Below are positions 11,545 to 20,937 of a stretch of 64,000 nt of DNA, piece by piece. Under the pieces are notes generated by a model. The model made no database searches and was not told the origin of the DNA. It worked only from the letters and a program-made list of their open reading frames with translations. Position 1 is the stretch's first letter, and each line of letters starts with the position of its first letter. The stretch is taken from positions 727,874 to 791,873 of the forward strand of contig NC_031478.1 of assembly GCF_000006565.2 (NCBI RefSeq), read 5' to 3'. This DNA comes from Toxoplasma gondii ME49 (lineage: Eukaryota > Apicomplexa > Conoidasida > Eucoccidiorida > Sarcocystidae). A program made the position numbers and the translations under genes.

Positions 11545-12726
11545 GGCTGCAGAGACTTTCTCGAAGAGAAAACGCGAAAAAAGAAAAGAGAAAGAGATGA
11601 AGAGATTCAGACGAGACGGAGACTTAAGGAGAAAAAGGCGCGCAGTAGACAGACGAGCTTCGGCGGGTCTCGAACGGTTTTGAGACGGAGCTTTCTGTCG
11701 CGGGGAAAAGGACGGAACCGAAGAAGTCGGGCGACTTACTCAGACCCTCGCGATCCGCTGTGAAGAAGGACCGGCTCGTCTTCTTCTGCTGGTAAGAGAC
11801 AACACGGTGGATGCACGTTGTCGGTGTACTTCAGAGAGCTCTCTGGTGGAAGACCTCCCTGTGTTCGTGTATTCGGGCAATCAGAGATCTCACGCGCTCT
11901 CGATTCCAGCGTCTCTCGTCTCTCTCCGTGGTTTTCTGAAAAGGAAAAGGCGGCCCCTATCAGGAGATGACATCTTGAAGCGACCCAAGGCAAACGCGGC
12001 AAGAAGAAACTGCATGCTCACTGGTGTATTGTCGCAAGCGCAAATATCCGGTCAACAAACGAAGACGGACCAGCCGGCCACGTCCCGGGTTCTTCGCAAA
12101 AAAAAGATTCAACTTAAGGTGTATTCTCAGGTCGCATATTTCGCTTTCTTGCTTCCGGAGAAACACGATTTCCCTCGAAATCCCGACGGAAAAAGCTTCG
12201 ATCGATCTCTTCCACACGGCGTCTACCTCGCGATGCGCCTCCGAGTGTGACAGGCCGCACGCGATGACCTGACTGAAAGGGGCCTCTCCTGTTCTGCAGA
12301 CGAACGCTGAGGACGAGTCTCGCGCTCTCGCAGAGACTAGCGGTGGGTTAAGGATTTGTTCTGCCTTTGTTTTTCCTTCCACGCGTCTTTTTCTGCACTT
12401 TGCTCGAAACGATCGCTGCTTTCCACCCGTCTCTTGCGCCGGCCGCCGAGAAGTCTTGAACTCTGCGGGAGTCGACGCCAAGAACGAGGCGGGACTCGAC
12501 GACGGGTTCCGTGTGTTTTTTTCCTGGATTTTTTCTCGCGTTTCTTCCTGGAGCGAAACGGAGCGCTTTGCTCCTTCGCTTGTATTTTTCCGAGCAAACT
12601 TCCCGCGAAAGAGGAGAGGCAGACACCATCGTTTCTGTGGTCAGAAACCTGTTTTCAGACAGGAGCGCGCATGCACTGGAAACTTTGGAGAACCCGTAGC
12701 TTCCTCGCGACCTCGCCTTTCTAAAA
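11545..12726. promoter_or_regulatory. Shared divergent upstream region of the 85-aa gene and the QCR8-like gene
   Basis: 1.18 kb separates the two start codons, which point away from each other, so promoters for both genes must lie here. On the minus strand a short segment near 11,738-11,782 has a good acceptor (ACCAG) and donor (GTAAGT), consistent with a spliced 5' leader for the 85-aa gene. A minus-strand stretch at 12,160-12,290 has protein-like composition but I could not link it to anything. No TATA-type element is expected or seen. Confidence 0.4.
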
Positions 12727-13834
12727 ATGGCAGCTTCTCGCCTTTGCCAGTACCTCGCCGGCCGCGGGCAGACGGGATTGCTGTCTCTGTCGGCACCCCG
12801 CCTCGGTGCGCCGAAATTCGAACGCAAAATGCTCGGATCTTACCCTGTCTCCCCCGAATTCGAGATGGTCTGGAGAGACCGCCTGACTGCGCACGGCGGC
12901 TACATTCAACAGACGATTTCCCCGTACCAGCTGAAATTCATCTATCCCTTTTGGCACACTTTCTTTGCTCGGTGAGTGGACCGCGAGCGCGCGCCGCAAC
13001 ACGGGGGGTCCAGGGGCGCGAAGGAGACAAGTCGGAGGCAAGAAAGTCTAGGGAAAGGAAGTCCGAGGAAAGCTAGCTTGAGGCAAGAACGCCTAGGGAA
13101 AGGACGCTTTTTTTCCAGGCAGAGTCGAGAGGATGGAGCTCGGGGGCTCGAAGAACGCTTACTCGAGCAAAGTCGGGGACAAATGTCTGTTTAGTCTGGG
13201 TCGAAAACCTCGAATCTGCCGGTGTAGACACTTGGGCGGAAGTACGCATATGCACGCGATGGTGGCTCTGCCGGTCGCACCGCGTCGACTGCAGCAGGAG
13301 TTGCTCGATGCGAGAAACGCTTGTGCTGAAGGCGCGAGAGATAATGTCGGTTTCTGTCGCGAACTCCTGAAGTATGTGCTCACCGACTCGAGGGAGAGGC
13401 AAGAGAGCATTCGGTTAATGTGACGGGGAGCACTGACTAGGGACGTTGTGCAGTCCGAGAGAGGAACGAGTTCCAGACTTTTCGCAGGCAATGCGTGAAA
13501 CTCGGAGCTCGGTGCCGACGATGTGATGCGGCAGTCTTCGGATGGTGCCGGCAGCTCCATGGAGGCGTTCTCGTCATTTTGCGAGGTCTTTTGTTCCGGG
13601 GACCGGAACGGTGTGGCTGTGCACTAGAGATGTCCTGTTTTTCTCTTTTCATGTTCGTTTCGCTTGGTTGACAGTTGTTGATGATGCCGCGTTTTCGATG
13701 TCTGTGCCTGCAGATGCTGGTGCAAGTGCAGCGCGTACGCCTGGCCATGGGTGTGGCCGGGACTGATTACCTTCGGTCTGGTCAAAAAGATGAACCACGA
13801 CGTCGAGGAGGACATCCGTGACCACTACTGGTAA
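12727..13834 (+). CDS. QCR8: QCR8-like subunit of mitochondrial cytochrome bc1 complex, 121 aa, two exons
   Basis: Exon 1 is 12727-12971 (ATG in AAAATGG context), donor GTGAGT. Exon 2 is 13714-13834, acceptor CTGCAG, stop TAA. The junction is phase 2. QCR8 is a small supernumerary subunit of respiratory complex III in the inner mitochondrial membrane. The match rests on the layout: an N-terminal presequence-like stretch, then GGYIQQTISPYQ at about 56-67 (compare the SLSPF / AVSPY block of animal and yeast QCR8), aromatic-rich sequence, one membrane segment (AWPWVWPGLITFGLVKK) and a charged tail EEDIRDHYW. The length is slightly above animal QCR8 because of the presequence. The stop codon overlaps a perfect donor (GTAAGC at 13831); splicing to the acceptor at 14478-14480 would simply add one Tyr before a TAA. 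The family call is from memory of motifs, not from a search. Confidence 0.65.
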
Positions 13835-16800
13835 GCCGTTTGATGCAGATGGAAAGACAGAAACGAGGGATTTTCAACTCCCACTGAAATGTCAAGCAGG
13901 CACAACCGGTAGAAAATAAATTCCGCTTCTGCAGACTCCTGGTAGTGCGGCGGGAAACGAAACCGCGAGCGCATGGTGACGTGCGGTGTATGTACACCTG
14001 AGTCCACTGGCACTTTTTGTACCGTGGTACCGCGCCTGCGCTGTTCTGGGCGTTTCTTCCGCGATATGGAATCTGTGGCCGGTCCGTATGTATTGGAGTC
14101 CATAGTGTTAGTTTGTAAACGTCAATCGCGGATGCGCACTCACTCTACGAGGAGGAAACCGACAGATTTACCCGATGATCTGAATTCGTGAGACGAGACA
14201 CGCGGTGGCTGTTGTGGCTCGTTCGCGAGTGCAAAACACACCCTCTGCGCATGGAGTGGTGCTCCACCGGTGTCTGCGATACGGAAAGGCGATTCTTTTT
14301 CGCCTTGGCTGCACCGAGCAGTGTTTGCTGGGTAGTGGCTTTTTTCAGCGGGGTCAGGCTGCGCCTCTGACGGAAGAGGCGTCTTCAGAGTCTTCTGTTG
14401 CTCCTGCTGCGGCAGACAGGGGGCAGCGCCTGGAGAACTGGAAGAGAAGTGCGTCCTTTTTCTGGGTGTTTCGCTCGCAGGTATTAAGCGTCGTCGGCTT
14501 TTTCAACGATGTTTGCCGGTCCAGATTCGCCTCTTTGCGGGAGAGAAACCCTGGCGACCGTATCCGCGAGGTGTTGAAACTGTCTGCGCTGTTTCTACGA
14601 CTTGAACTCGTAAAACGGAAGGACGCTAGGCACCAAGTGTCGGTCGGTGAAGGCGCTTCGCGGGGCCGAGAGGGAACTGCGTTTCACACCAGTTCAGAAC
14701 GACGTTCTGCGAAGAGTCAGAGAAACTCATGTTCAAACCGTTTCTTGTGGCTGGAAGTGCACCACTTGCAAATCGGGCGCGAAAGTGCAACAGTCCGCTG
14801 ACACACACAGACTCCACCTGACACTGCAGTGTTCAGCTTCACCGGGCAGATCGCCGATCGGGCGGAGCTGCACGAACTTCATTGGCAAAAGCAACTGTTG
14901 CCGCAGAGATTCCCTCTCAGGGACTTGGCGCTGCGCTGATAAGGACTTTATGATCTCATGACTGGAGTCGTATCCATCCAGTCAGGGTGTAGATCGAGAG
15001 TCCAACTCATAGTCCAGACTACTTTGATTCTGCTATGGTAGCACGTGGCTTCGGTACACCACGCAGTCACTGGCGTTCTAGTCTCAGAGATTATGACTCC
15101 CAGCACCGTCCTGTAACTCCAGTTCTGCCATCCTCGAGGCACCTGGAAACATCAAGAGCACAGCTAGATTGGTCCTCAAGGTGCCGCAGCTGCTTACACA
15201 CGCCCAGGACAGCTCTGGAACTCCGTAAGAAGAAGCTGTCGTTTCTTGATACAAGTTATTTCTACTGAGCTTTCGGACTCTGCAGACGTGGACAGTCTGC
15301 ACACAACGGTGTCAACATCCCTTCAGCACAAACACATAGAGATTGATTTACACAACTCTTGCGAGACCGTTCCAGCGGTGCAGAAACAAGGCGGGTGCGG
15401 AGGTTAAGCCGATGCACACCGTGGACTCTCACCAGGATCTGTGGCCGCTGAATGCTCGTGCGAAGTATGCTTAAAGTACCTATCTCGTGTTATCGTCTTC
15501 CGGGTCTGCCGTCGATCGTAGCAAGCCTTAGACATTCTACGGCAACAACCACACAACCCTCCCCTGCGAGCGTCGGCATTCCTTCGAACGAGTGTACCAG
15601 ATACGAATGTTCATGGCAAGACACTGTCAACCGTTCTTCGGCATCAGCAGTGCCTTCCACCGGACTTAGTACCTGGTGTAAAAGCAACTCTTCTGCCGCT
15701 GTCGAGAATGTCGCAGCCTGAAATCCCCTTCTCAAATATCGTAGTCTTTCCCGGCACTCCAGAGGGGAACGCTGGTACCGTACTCTTATGATGGGCTTCT
15801 TTTCTAGAGGTCTTATAGACAAGCAACGTAGATATGATGAAGCTCGCAGGCAAGTCCGAGGCGAGGTGAACTCGCAGTCCTCCGCGATGTACTTCCCTAC
15901 CACAGGGTCGGCCTAATGCCCCATCATACCTGGAGATCGCATGGCTTCTGGCAGCTTGAGATCGAACGAACGAGAAGCGAAGTGTGTTTCAGAGCGGCGT
16001 TTAGTCGGGAAGTTAACGTATCGCTGAAACAAAGGCGCAACGCGAGTGTCGCGTCAGCAGTTGTAGTGTCAAACGCTCCCATTCGAGCAAGATGCACGCT
16101 GGTTTCCTGAGAACCTCCCGTTCTAGTCAGATCCCGATGCGAGGGCTGTGACGCCAAGCCAAGGTTGCTTGTGGCATGCCGTCCTTGTGGCGATCTGTGA
16201 CTGTCTGGGCGTGTTTGGACAGTTAGAAAGGCGTTAGCAAACGGCTTGTCACGTATTGAGGAGTTTAATGTCAACACAGCAGAAAGGCAAATAAAAAGAA
16301 GCAGTGATTGATTTGAATGGACGCCTCAGAGGCTGCTTAAGCCGGCACGTTCGACGGCCGTCTGCATTCAGAGATTCGCCATTACACCACTTTCTGTTCA
16401 CGCGTCGTGACAACTTCTGGCCACACCTCACGCAGTGTACGTGTAAAAACAGTTCTCTGATGGGGTTTGTAGATTCTCAGACTAGCCTCCCAGGCCTCGT
16501 CTCTGCCGGCTGCGTTCGTACAGTCGAGAAACCACATTTCCACCTTGTCCAACTTGCGTGTGCTTTTTCCCTCGCCTTTACCCTTCACCGATATTCACGA
16601 GCTGGAGTTCAATCTGTTCTCCAACACTGAAATGATCCAGTCCCCGGGAACGGTCGTGGCCTCTGCACCAAGTTTGCTCTCGGGGACAGAGAGGCGTCTG
16701 TGCACCCAGAGGTCTTGAGCTGGCATCGCCGAAAACAGAATCCCCCAACCTGCACCCCTTCACCACGCAGCGTGAACTCTGGCTGTTTGCCAAGTGTCTG

Positions 16801-17433
16801 TCGCTGCCCGTGCGACATAGCTGTCTATTTTCTGTGTTTCAGTAGCGTCGCCGTCCTTGTGAAACGCGCAACTGTGGCCCCGATCTGAAGCCCGGGATGA
16901 GACGGAGGAGACACTTGAGAGACAGAAGCCGATTTGTCGACCGCGCGCTCGACGAAGTGTGTACGTTTTTGTCTTTGCTTTGTGGGCTTTCCACATGTTA
17001 GCTGCTGCTTGGAAAGCCCATACGTTTGCACCACAGCGCATGCCGAGGAACTAAATGGGCCAACGGTGGCTGGGTCGGGCGTCACGCCCCGTCGGCGAGC
17101 GCAAGGAAACGTCAAAAGAGACCACCAGCTGATGGTCACCTATCTTTGCGGCACCTCAGGGTGCTTGTGCTAACTCCCCATCGCCTTGTCTAGACACCCC
17201 ACGCCCTTCCCTCAATTCCCTCTGAAGCAAGCTTCCCGCGCCTCCACTGTCGCTGTTTTGGACACCGAAGACACTGATCGGGGCATGTCCTCACAACTTT
17301 GCGTCTCAGTCCTCTCTGCATTTCTCCGCATCGCTAAGCAGAGAACTCCAGTTCCAGCACCTGCACTGTCACAACTCAAGAGAACCCCCTCGACTGTCAA
17401 GAGACGCCAGGCAACCGCCTCGCCTGTTCTGGA
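13835..17433. other. 3.6-kb spacer between convergent genes
   Basis: The QCR8-like gene (+) and the ApiAP2 gene (-) converge here, so their 3' UTRs should account for part of it. Composition is near-neutral and unlike the GC-rich coding DNA to the right. A palindrome copy lies at 13985. The longest frame (minus, 15,490-15,903) opens at GTG and shows no recognisable family or splice context. I call no gene. Confidence 0.4.
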
Positions 17434-20400
17434 CTACCTCGCCCCGAAGCCCCCCAGGGTGGACGAAGCGACAGACGCTGCCCGTCCGGAAGGTGAAGAA
17501 GTTGACCGCGTGACGGCAACCACGGAGGACCCTCGTCCTCCACCGCGAGTTACCATGGTGGACTTGGCCGCCTCGAGAGACGCGCTTGCAGCGTCTCTCG
17601 CAGTTTCGCTTTTTCTCCCAGTCACTTTCTCAGGTGCCACCGAGGTCGCAGACGCGGCGCTCCGCCTCGTCCCGACCCCCTCGCAGGGCGCGGCCCCGGA
17701 CTCCCCCGCAGGCAGAGTGCTCCTCGAAGAAGCGGGAGCAAACGAGGCGCCAGGAGAGGGCTGAAGGACCTCCGTTTTACTGCGCAAAACGGGCAGGGAC
17801 TCAGACTTCTGCTGCGACTGCGGCGAGCGCGTTTGACTCGCGCCCGTGGTACCCGGGGCGCTCGGCGCCCCGGCAGCGGCAGCCGCCGCGGCTGCGGCCT
17901 CTGCCTCTCGGAGCCGGAGTTTCGCCTCGCGGGCCTGTTGGCGTCTCCACTGTTGCCGGAGGAGTTTTTGCTTCTTCTGTCGCTCTTTGTTCTCGAGTTG
18001 TCGCTTCAGCTCCGCCTCTTCCTCTGGGGTCAAGGGGCGCCCAGACGCAAGGGCGAGCTGCGCGGCGCTGAGGGACGAGGCCTTCTTGGAGCAGCCGCCC
18101 GGGGCCTTCGCAGGCGCCTTCCGGCCCGCGAGCAGCGGCGAAACCAGCAGCATCTGTCTGGCGACTTCTTGTCTCCTGTCCTCCTCATCCATCATGCGCT
18201 GTCCCTTGTGTTGCCATTTGAGCCACTCCGACGCATAGAAGTGAGCCTTCGCGTCTCCCAAAAATGCCACGCTGAACTTCTTCTGCAGCAGCTTCAGAGA
18301 CCTTCTTCGAAGGCCTGGAACGCTCGGGTCCTCCGGCTTCTTCTCATCCCGCCCCCGCTCGCGCGCCTCCGCCGGCCGCTCGACGCCGTTCCGCTTCTCG
18401 CCTCGTTCTGCGGCGGGGGTCGGCTGCGCCTCCTCTTCCCACCGGAGACACGAAGCGATGTAGCAGTCCGCCTGGCTGTCCCAGTACAGCCGGGGGAGAA
18501 ACGCGACGGGCTTCCCGGCGCTCTCAGCCGCTGCCGCTACCGCTGCTGTCGCCGCGAGGCTCCCTTGGATTCGATCTAAAGAAGAGGAGAAGGTCTGGAG
18601 TGTACAGGGATCTCTCCAGCGATAGATCGTCTCCGCGGGCGCGCCCGGAGCAACCTCTGCGCGGCCGTCGTCGCACCCCGAGGAGGCGCAGCTGCTGCGA
18701 GCACGAACAGCAGACGAGGGCCTGGAGACGGCAGAGGTCGGAAGCGCCTCACTCTTCTGCTCGCTCGCCGCGCCGTCCAGAGCGACCCTTCGCACCGAGT
18801 AGAGAAGCGCATTTGTCGCCACGGGGAGAAGGAGGCCGCGCCTGCCTGCAGCGCCCTGAAGAACGCTCTCGCCAAACGGCCGCTTTGTGCATGCGCAGTA
18901 CAGCTGCAGGTACCGGCCTCGCGTCTCCTCTGACTCGACGGAGGTGCTCCAACCCAAAAGGTCGCGGGGCGGGCCGCCGGCCTCCGTGTGTCTCCCAGGA
19001 AGTCGCCGCGGGAGGAGACAGTAGCAGCAGCGAGGGACGAGGTGGGCCTTCGAAGCGGCGAAGGGCGCGAGCGAAGAACTCACGGTTCTTGTCGGTAGGT
19101 GCCAGTCGCAGTCGTCCGAGTCACTCGAGGAGAAACCCCGTTCCACTTGCGCTTCTTCTTCGAGGCCACTGTCTGCTGTGCGGCGCTTCGCCATCGAGGC
19201 TTGGAGGTCCGGTGCTCGCCCCCCACCCTCGCGTCTCTCAGGGCTCTCCTCGGGCGCAGAGTCGCCGACCACTCGGACTGGCGAGGCCGGTCGGACCCAG
19301 AGACTGTCCCACCGCGTTCGCTTCCTTGTATGCGCTAGCGGGCTGTCGTCGACGAACCAGGTGACGTCGAACCGTGGTCCGTCGGTCTCATCCCGCCTCC
19401 CGCGACTCCGGTCATCTCGTCGGCCTCGCTCTTCCTCCCAGCCTGCCGGTTTCCTGGCTTTGCCTTGAACACTCGCGCGGCCCCCGAGCGCCGCTCGAGA
19501 CCCCCCAGAGCTGTCGGACGACGCATGCACCTTCTTCTTCTCCCCGCCAGGCCCGAACGCACCACTGGCCTCGCCCTCTGCGGGTGCGAGGACTCGCGAG
19601 TCCACGCCGGCGCCGCCCCAGCAAGCCGCGGCGACCGCGTCAATCCCTGGGAGGCCTTGCGCCGCCTGGCTACGGCCGCTCCCCAGGAAGGCCTTCTCCT
19701 TGCCTTTCTCGCCCGCGCATGCAGCGACGCTGTCCTCGTCGCGCGCAGGCGGGCCGCCCACAGGAGGAGCGGGGCCTCCAGGGACCTTGTGGGGGGACGC
19801 GGGCAGCGGCAGGCCTGCAGCAGCGCGAGCCCAGGAGAGTTCGCCTTTCTCCATCTCGTCGAGCGTTACCCCCGGCCAGTACTCGGCGAGAACGAAGGGC
19901 GGCGCCCCGCGGGCCTTCGCGGCGCCCTGGACCTGCCCCGCCTTCTTCTTGCCTGGGGCGCCAGGCCCAAGCGCCGCGGCGGAAGGCGAGACTGAAGCGA
20001 GCAGAGACCTCCCAGACAAACCTGCGAGCGGGGTCGCACTCGGCGGCGCCTTCGCGCCCACTCCCGGGAGCGCCGCAGCGCCGCTCGCCGCCCCCGCGCC
20101 CTTTCCGACCGCGGTCGCAGGCCCGCATGGAGACACTCCGCCCCGCCGTGTTGGGCTCGCGCTGCGGCTGCTCAAGCTGCTCCCCGGGCCGCCAAGAGGC
20201 GACACCGCGATGGCGGCCGGCCGGACCGGCTGGCGATGTCTGAGCGACCGACGAAGACTCAGCGCTCCAGACCCTGGGGCGCCGGATTCGGCGCGCGGCG
20301 CCTGTCCCGGCGGCGGAGAAAGAGGAGATCCTCCACCGGTCGAAGGGGAGCTGGAAGAAGCAGGCAGCGCGGGCAAAACATCTTGGGGAGGTGAACCGAG

Positions 20401-20937
20401 TGTGCCCTTCTCGGCAGGCTCCAGCGCTCCCGCATTCGCGGAGGGAGACGAGGCAGGGGGCGCGCCGCTGCCTGGTTTGTCTTCACCCTCTCTGCTGTGA
20501 GGCGATGGAGAGCACGTAGAGCTTCTCCTCGCACTTGAGGGCGACGGAGAAGCCGCGATGAGGTGTCGGTCGATCAGCGCGGTGTCTGGACGCCGGGCGC
20601 TCTCACGGCTCGGTTTCTTCGCCTTCGAGGCAGACCCGCCAGTCGCAGACTTCTCAGCATTCTCTCGCTCAGGACGCGCCTCCTCGCCAGCCACGCTTTC
20701 GGGGCTGGGACTGCCTTGGCTGTTGCCTGTCGAGACACCGAAGAACGTCTCGGGAGTCTCCACCCCACACGACCCCTCCATGGCTTGCTGCGGAGACGCG
20801 CTGCGCTCGCTGGCTCCAGGGACAGCTGTCTCCTCTCCCGCAGGCTTCAAGGTGCCTTGTTGCTCGACCGCCTGCGTCGCCCACCTCTCTGTCTCCTCGC
20901 CGCCTTCTTCTCCTTTGCCCTTCTTCGTTTTCCTCAT
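17434..20937 (-). CDS. ApiAP2-type transcription factor, about 1,167 aa, single exon
   Basis: A continuous frame ending at TAG (17434). It is open up to 21447 but only from a GTG; the first in-frame ATG is at 20937 (MRKTKKGK). The DNA-binding domain is at about residues 815-908. Its first strands read LYWDSQADCYIASCLRW, and the third strand and helix read KKFSVAFLGDAKAHFYASEW; a charged linker of about 40 residues separates the two halves, longer than in typical AP2 domains. After it comes a highly charged helix (about 970-1020, Gln/Arg/Lys/Glu then poly-Ala). The rest is low-complexity Ser/Ala/Pro/Gly. A Cys-rich patch (RCCYC, YCAC) lies near 630-670. ApiAP2 proteins are the main sequence-specific regulators of apicomplexan stage-specific genes. 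GC content is very high in 19.5-20.2 kb. An upstream coding exon remains possible. Confidence 0.75.
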   Translation of the reverse strand: MRKTKKGKGEEGGEETERWATQAVEQQGTLKPAGEETAVPGASERSASPQQAMEGSCGVETPETFFGVSTGNSQGSPSPESVAGEEARPERENAEKSATGGSASKAKKPSRESARRPDTALIDRHLIAASPSPSSARRSSTCSPSPHSREGEDKPGSGAPPASSPSANAGALEPAEKGTLGSPPQDVLPALPASSSSPSTGGGSPLSPPPGQAPRAESGAPGSGALSLRRSLRHRQPVRPAAIAVSPLGGPGSSLSSRSASPTRRGGVSPCGPATAVGKGAGAASGAAALPGVGAKAPPSATPLAGLSGRSLLASVSPSAAALGPGAPGKKKAGQVQGAAKARGAPPFVLAEYWPGVTLDEMEKGELSWARAAAGLPLPASPHKVPGGPAPPVGGPPARDEDSVAACAGEKGKEKAFLGSGRSQAAQGLPGIDAVAAACWGGAGVDSRVLAPAEGEASGAFGPGGEKKKVHASSDSSGGSRAALGGRASVQGKARKPAGWEEERGRRDDRSRGRRDETDGPRFDVTWFVDDSPLAHTRKRTRWDSLWVRPASPVRVVGDSAPEESPERREGGGRAPDLQASMAKRRTADSGLEEEAQVERGFSSSDSDDCDWHLPTRTVSSSLAPFAASKAHLVPRCCYCLLPRRLPGRHTEAGGPPRDLLGWSTSVESEETRGRYLQLYCACTKRPFGESVLQGAAGRRGLLLPVATNALLYSVRRVALDGAASEQKSEALPTSAVSRPSSAVRARSSCASSGCDDGRAEVAPGAPAETIYRWRDPCTLQTFSSSLDRIQGSLAATAAVAAAAESAGKPVAFLPRLYWDSQADCYIASCLRWEEEAQPTPAAERGEKRNGVERPAEARERGRDEKKPEDPSVPGLRRRSLKLLQKKFSVAFLGDAKAHFYASEWLKWQHKGQRMMDEEDRRQEVARQMLLVSPLLAGRKAPAKAPGGCSKKASSLSAAQLALASGRPLTPEEEAELKRQLENKERQKKQKLLRQQWRRQQAREAKLRLREAEAAAAAAAAAGAPSAPGTTGASQTRSPQSQQKSESLPVLRSKTEVLQPSPGASFAPASSRSTLPAGESGAAPCEGVGTRRSAASATSVAPEKVTGRKSETARDAASASLEAAKSTMVTRGGGRGSSVVAVTRSTSSPSGRAASVASSTLGGFGAR

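Noticed and set aside
15490..15903. 137-codon minus-strand frame of fairly normal composition
   Set aside because: It opens at GTG, has no splice links or recognisable family, and lies in a convergent 3' spacer.
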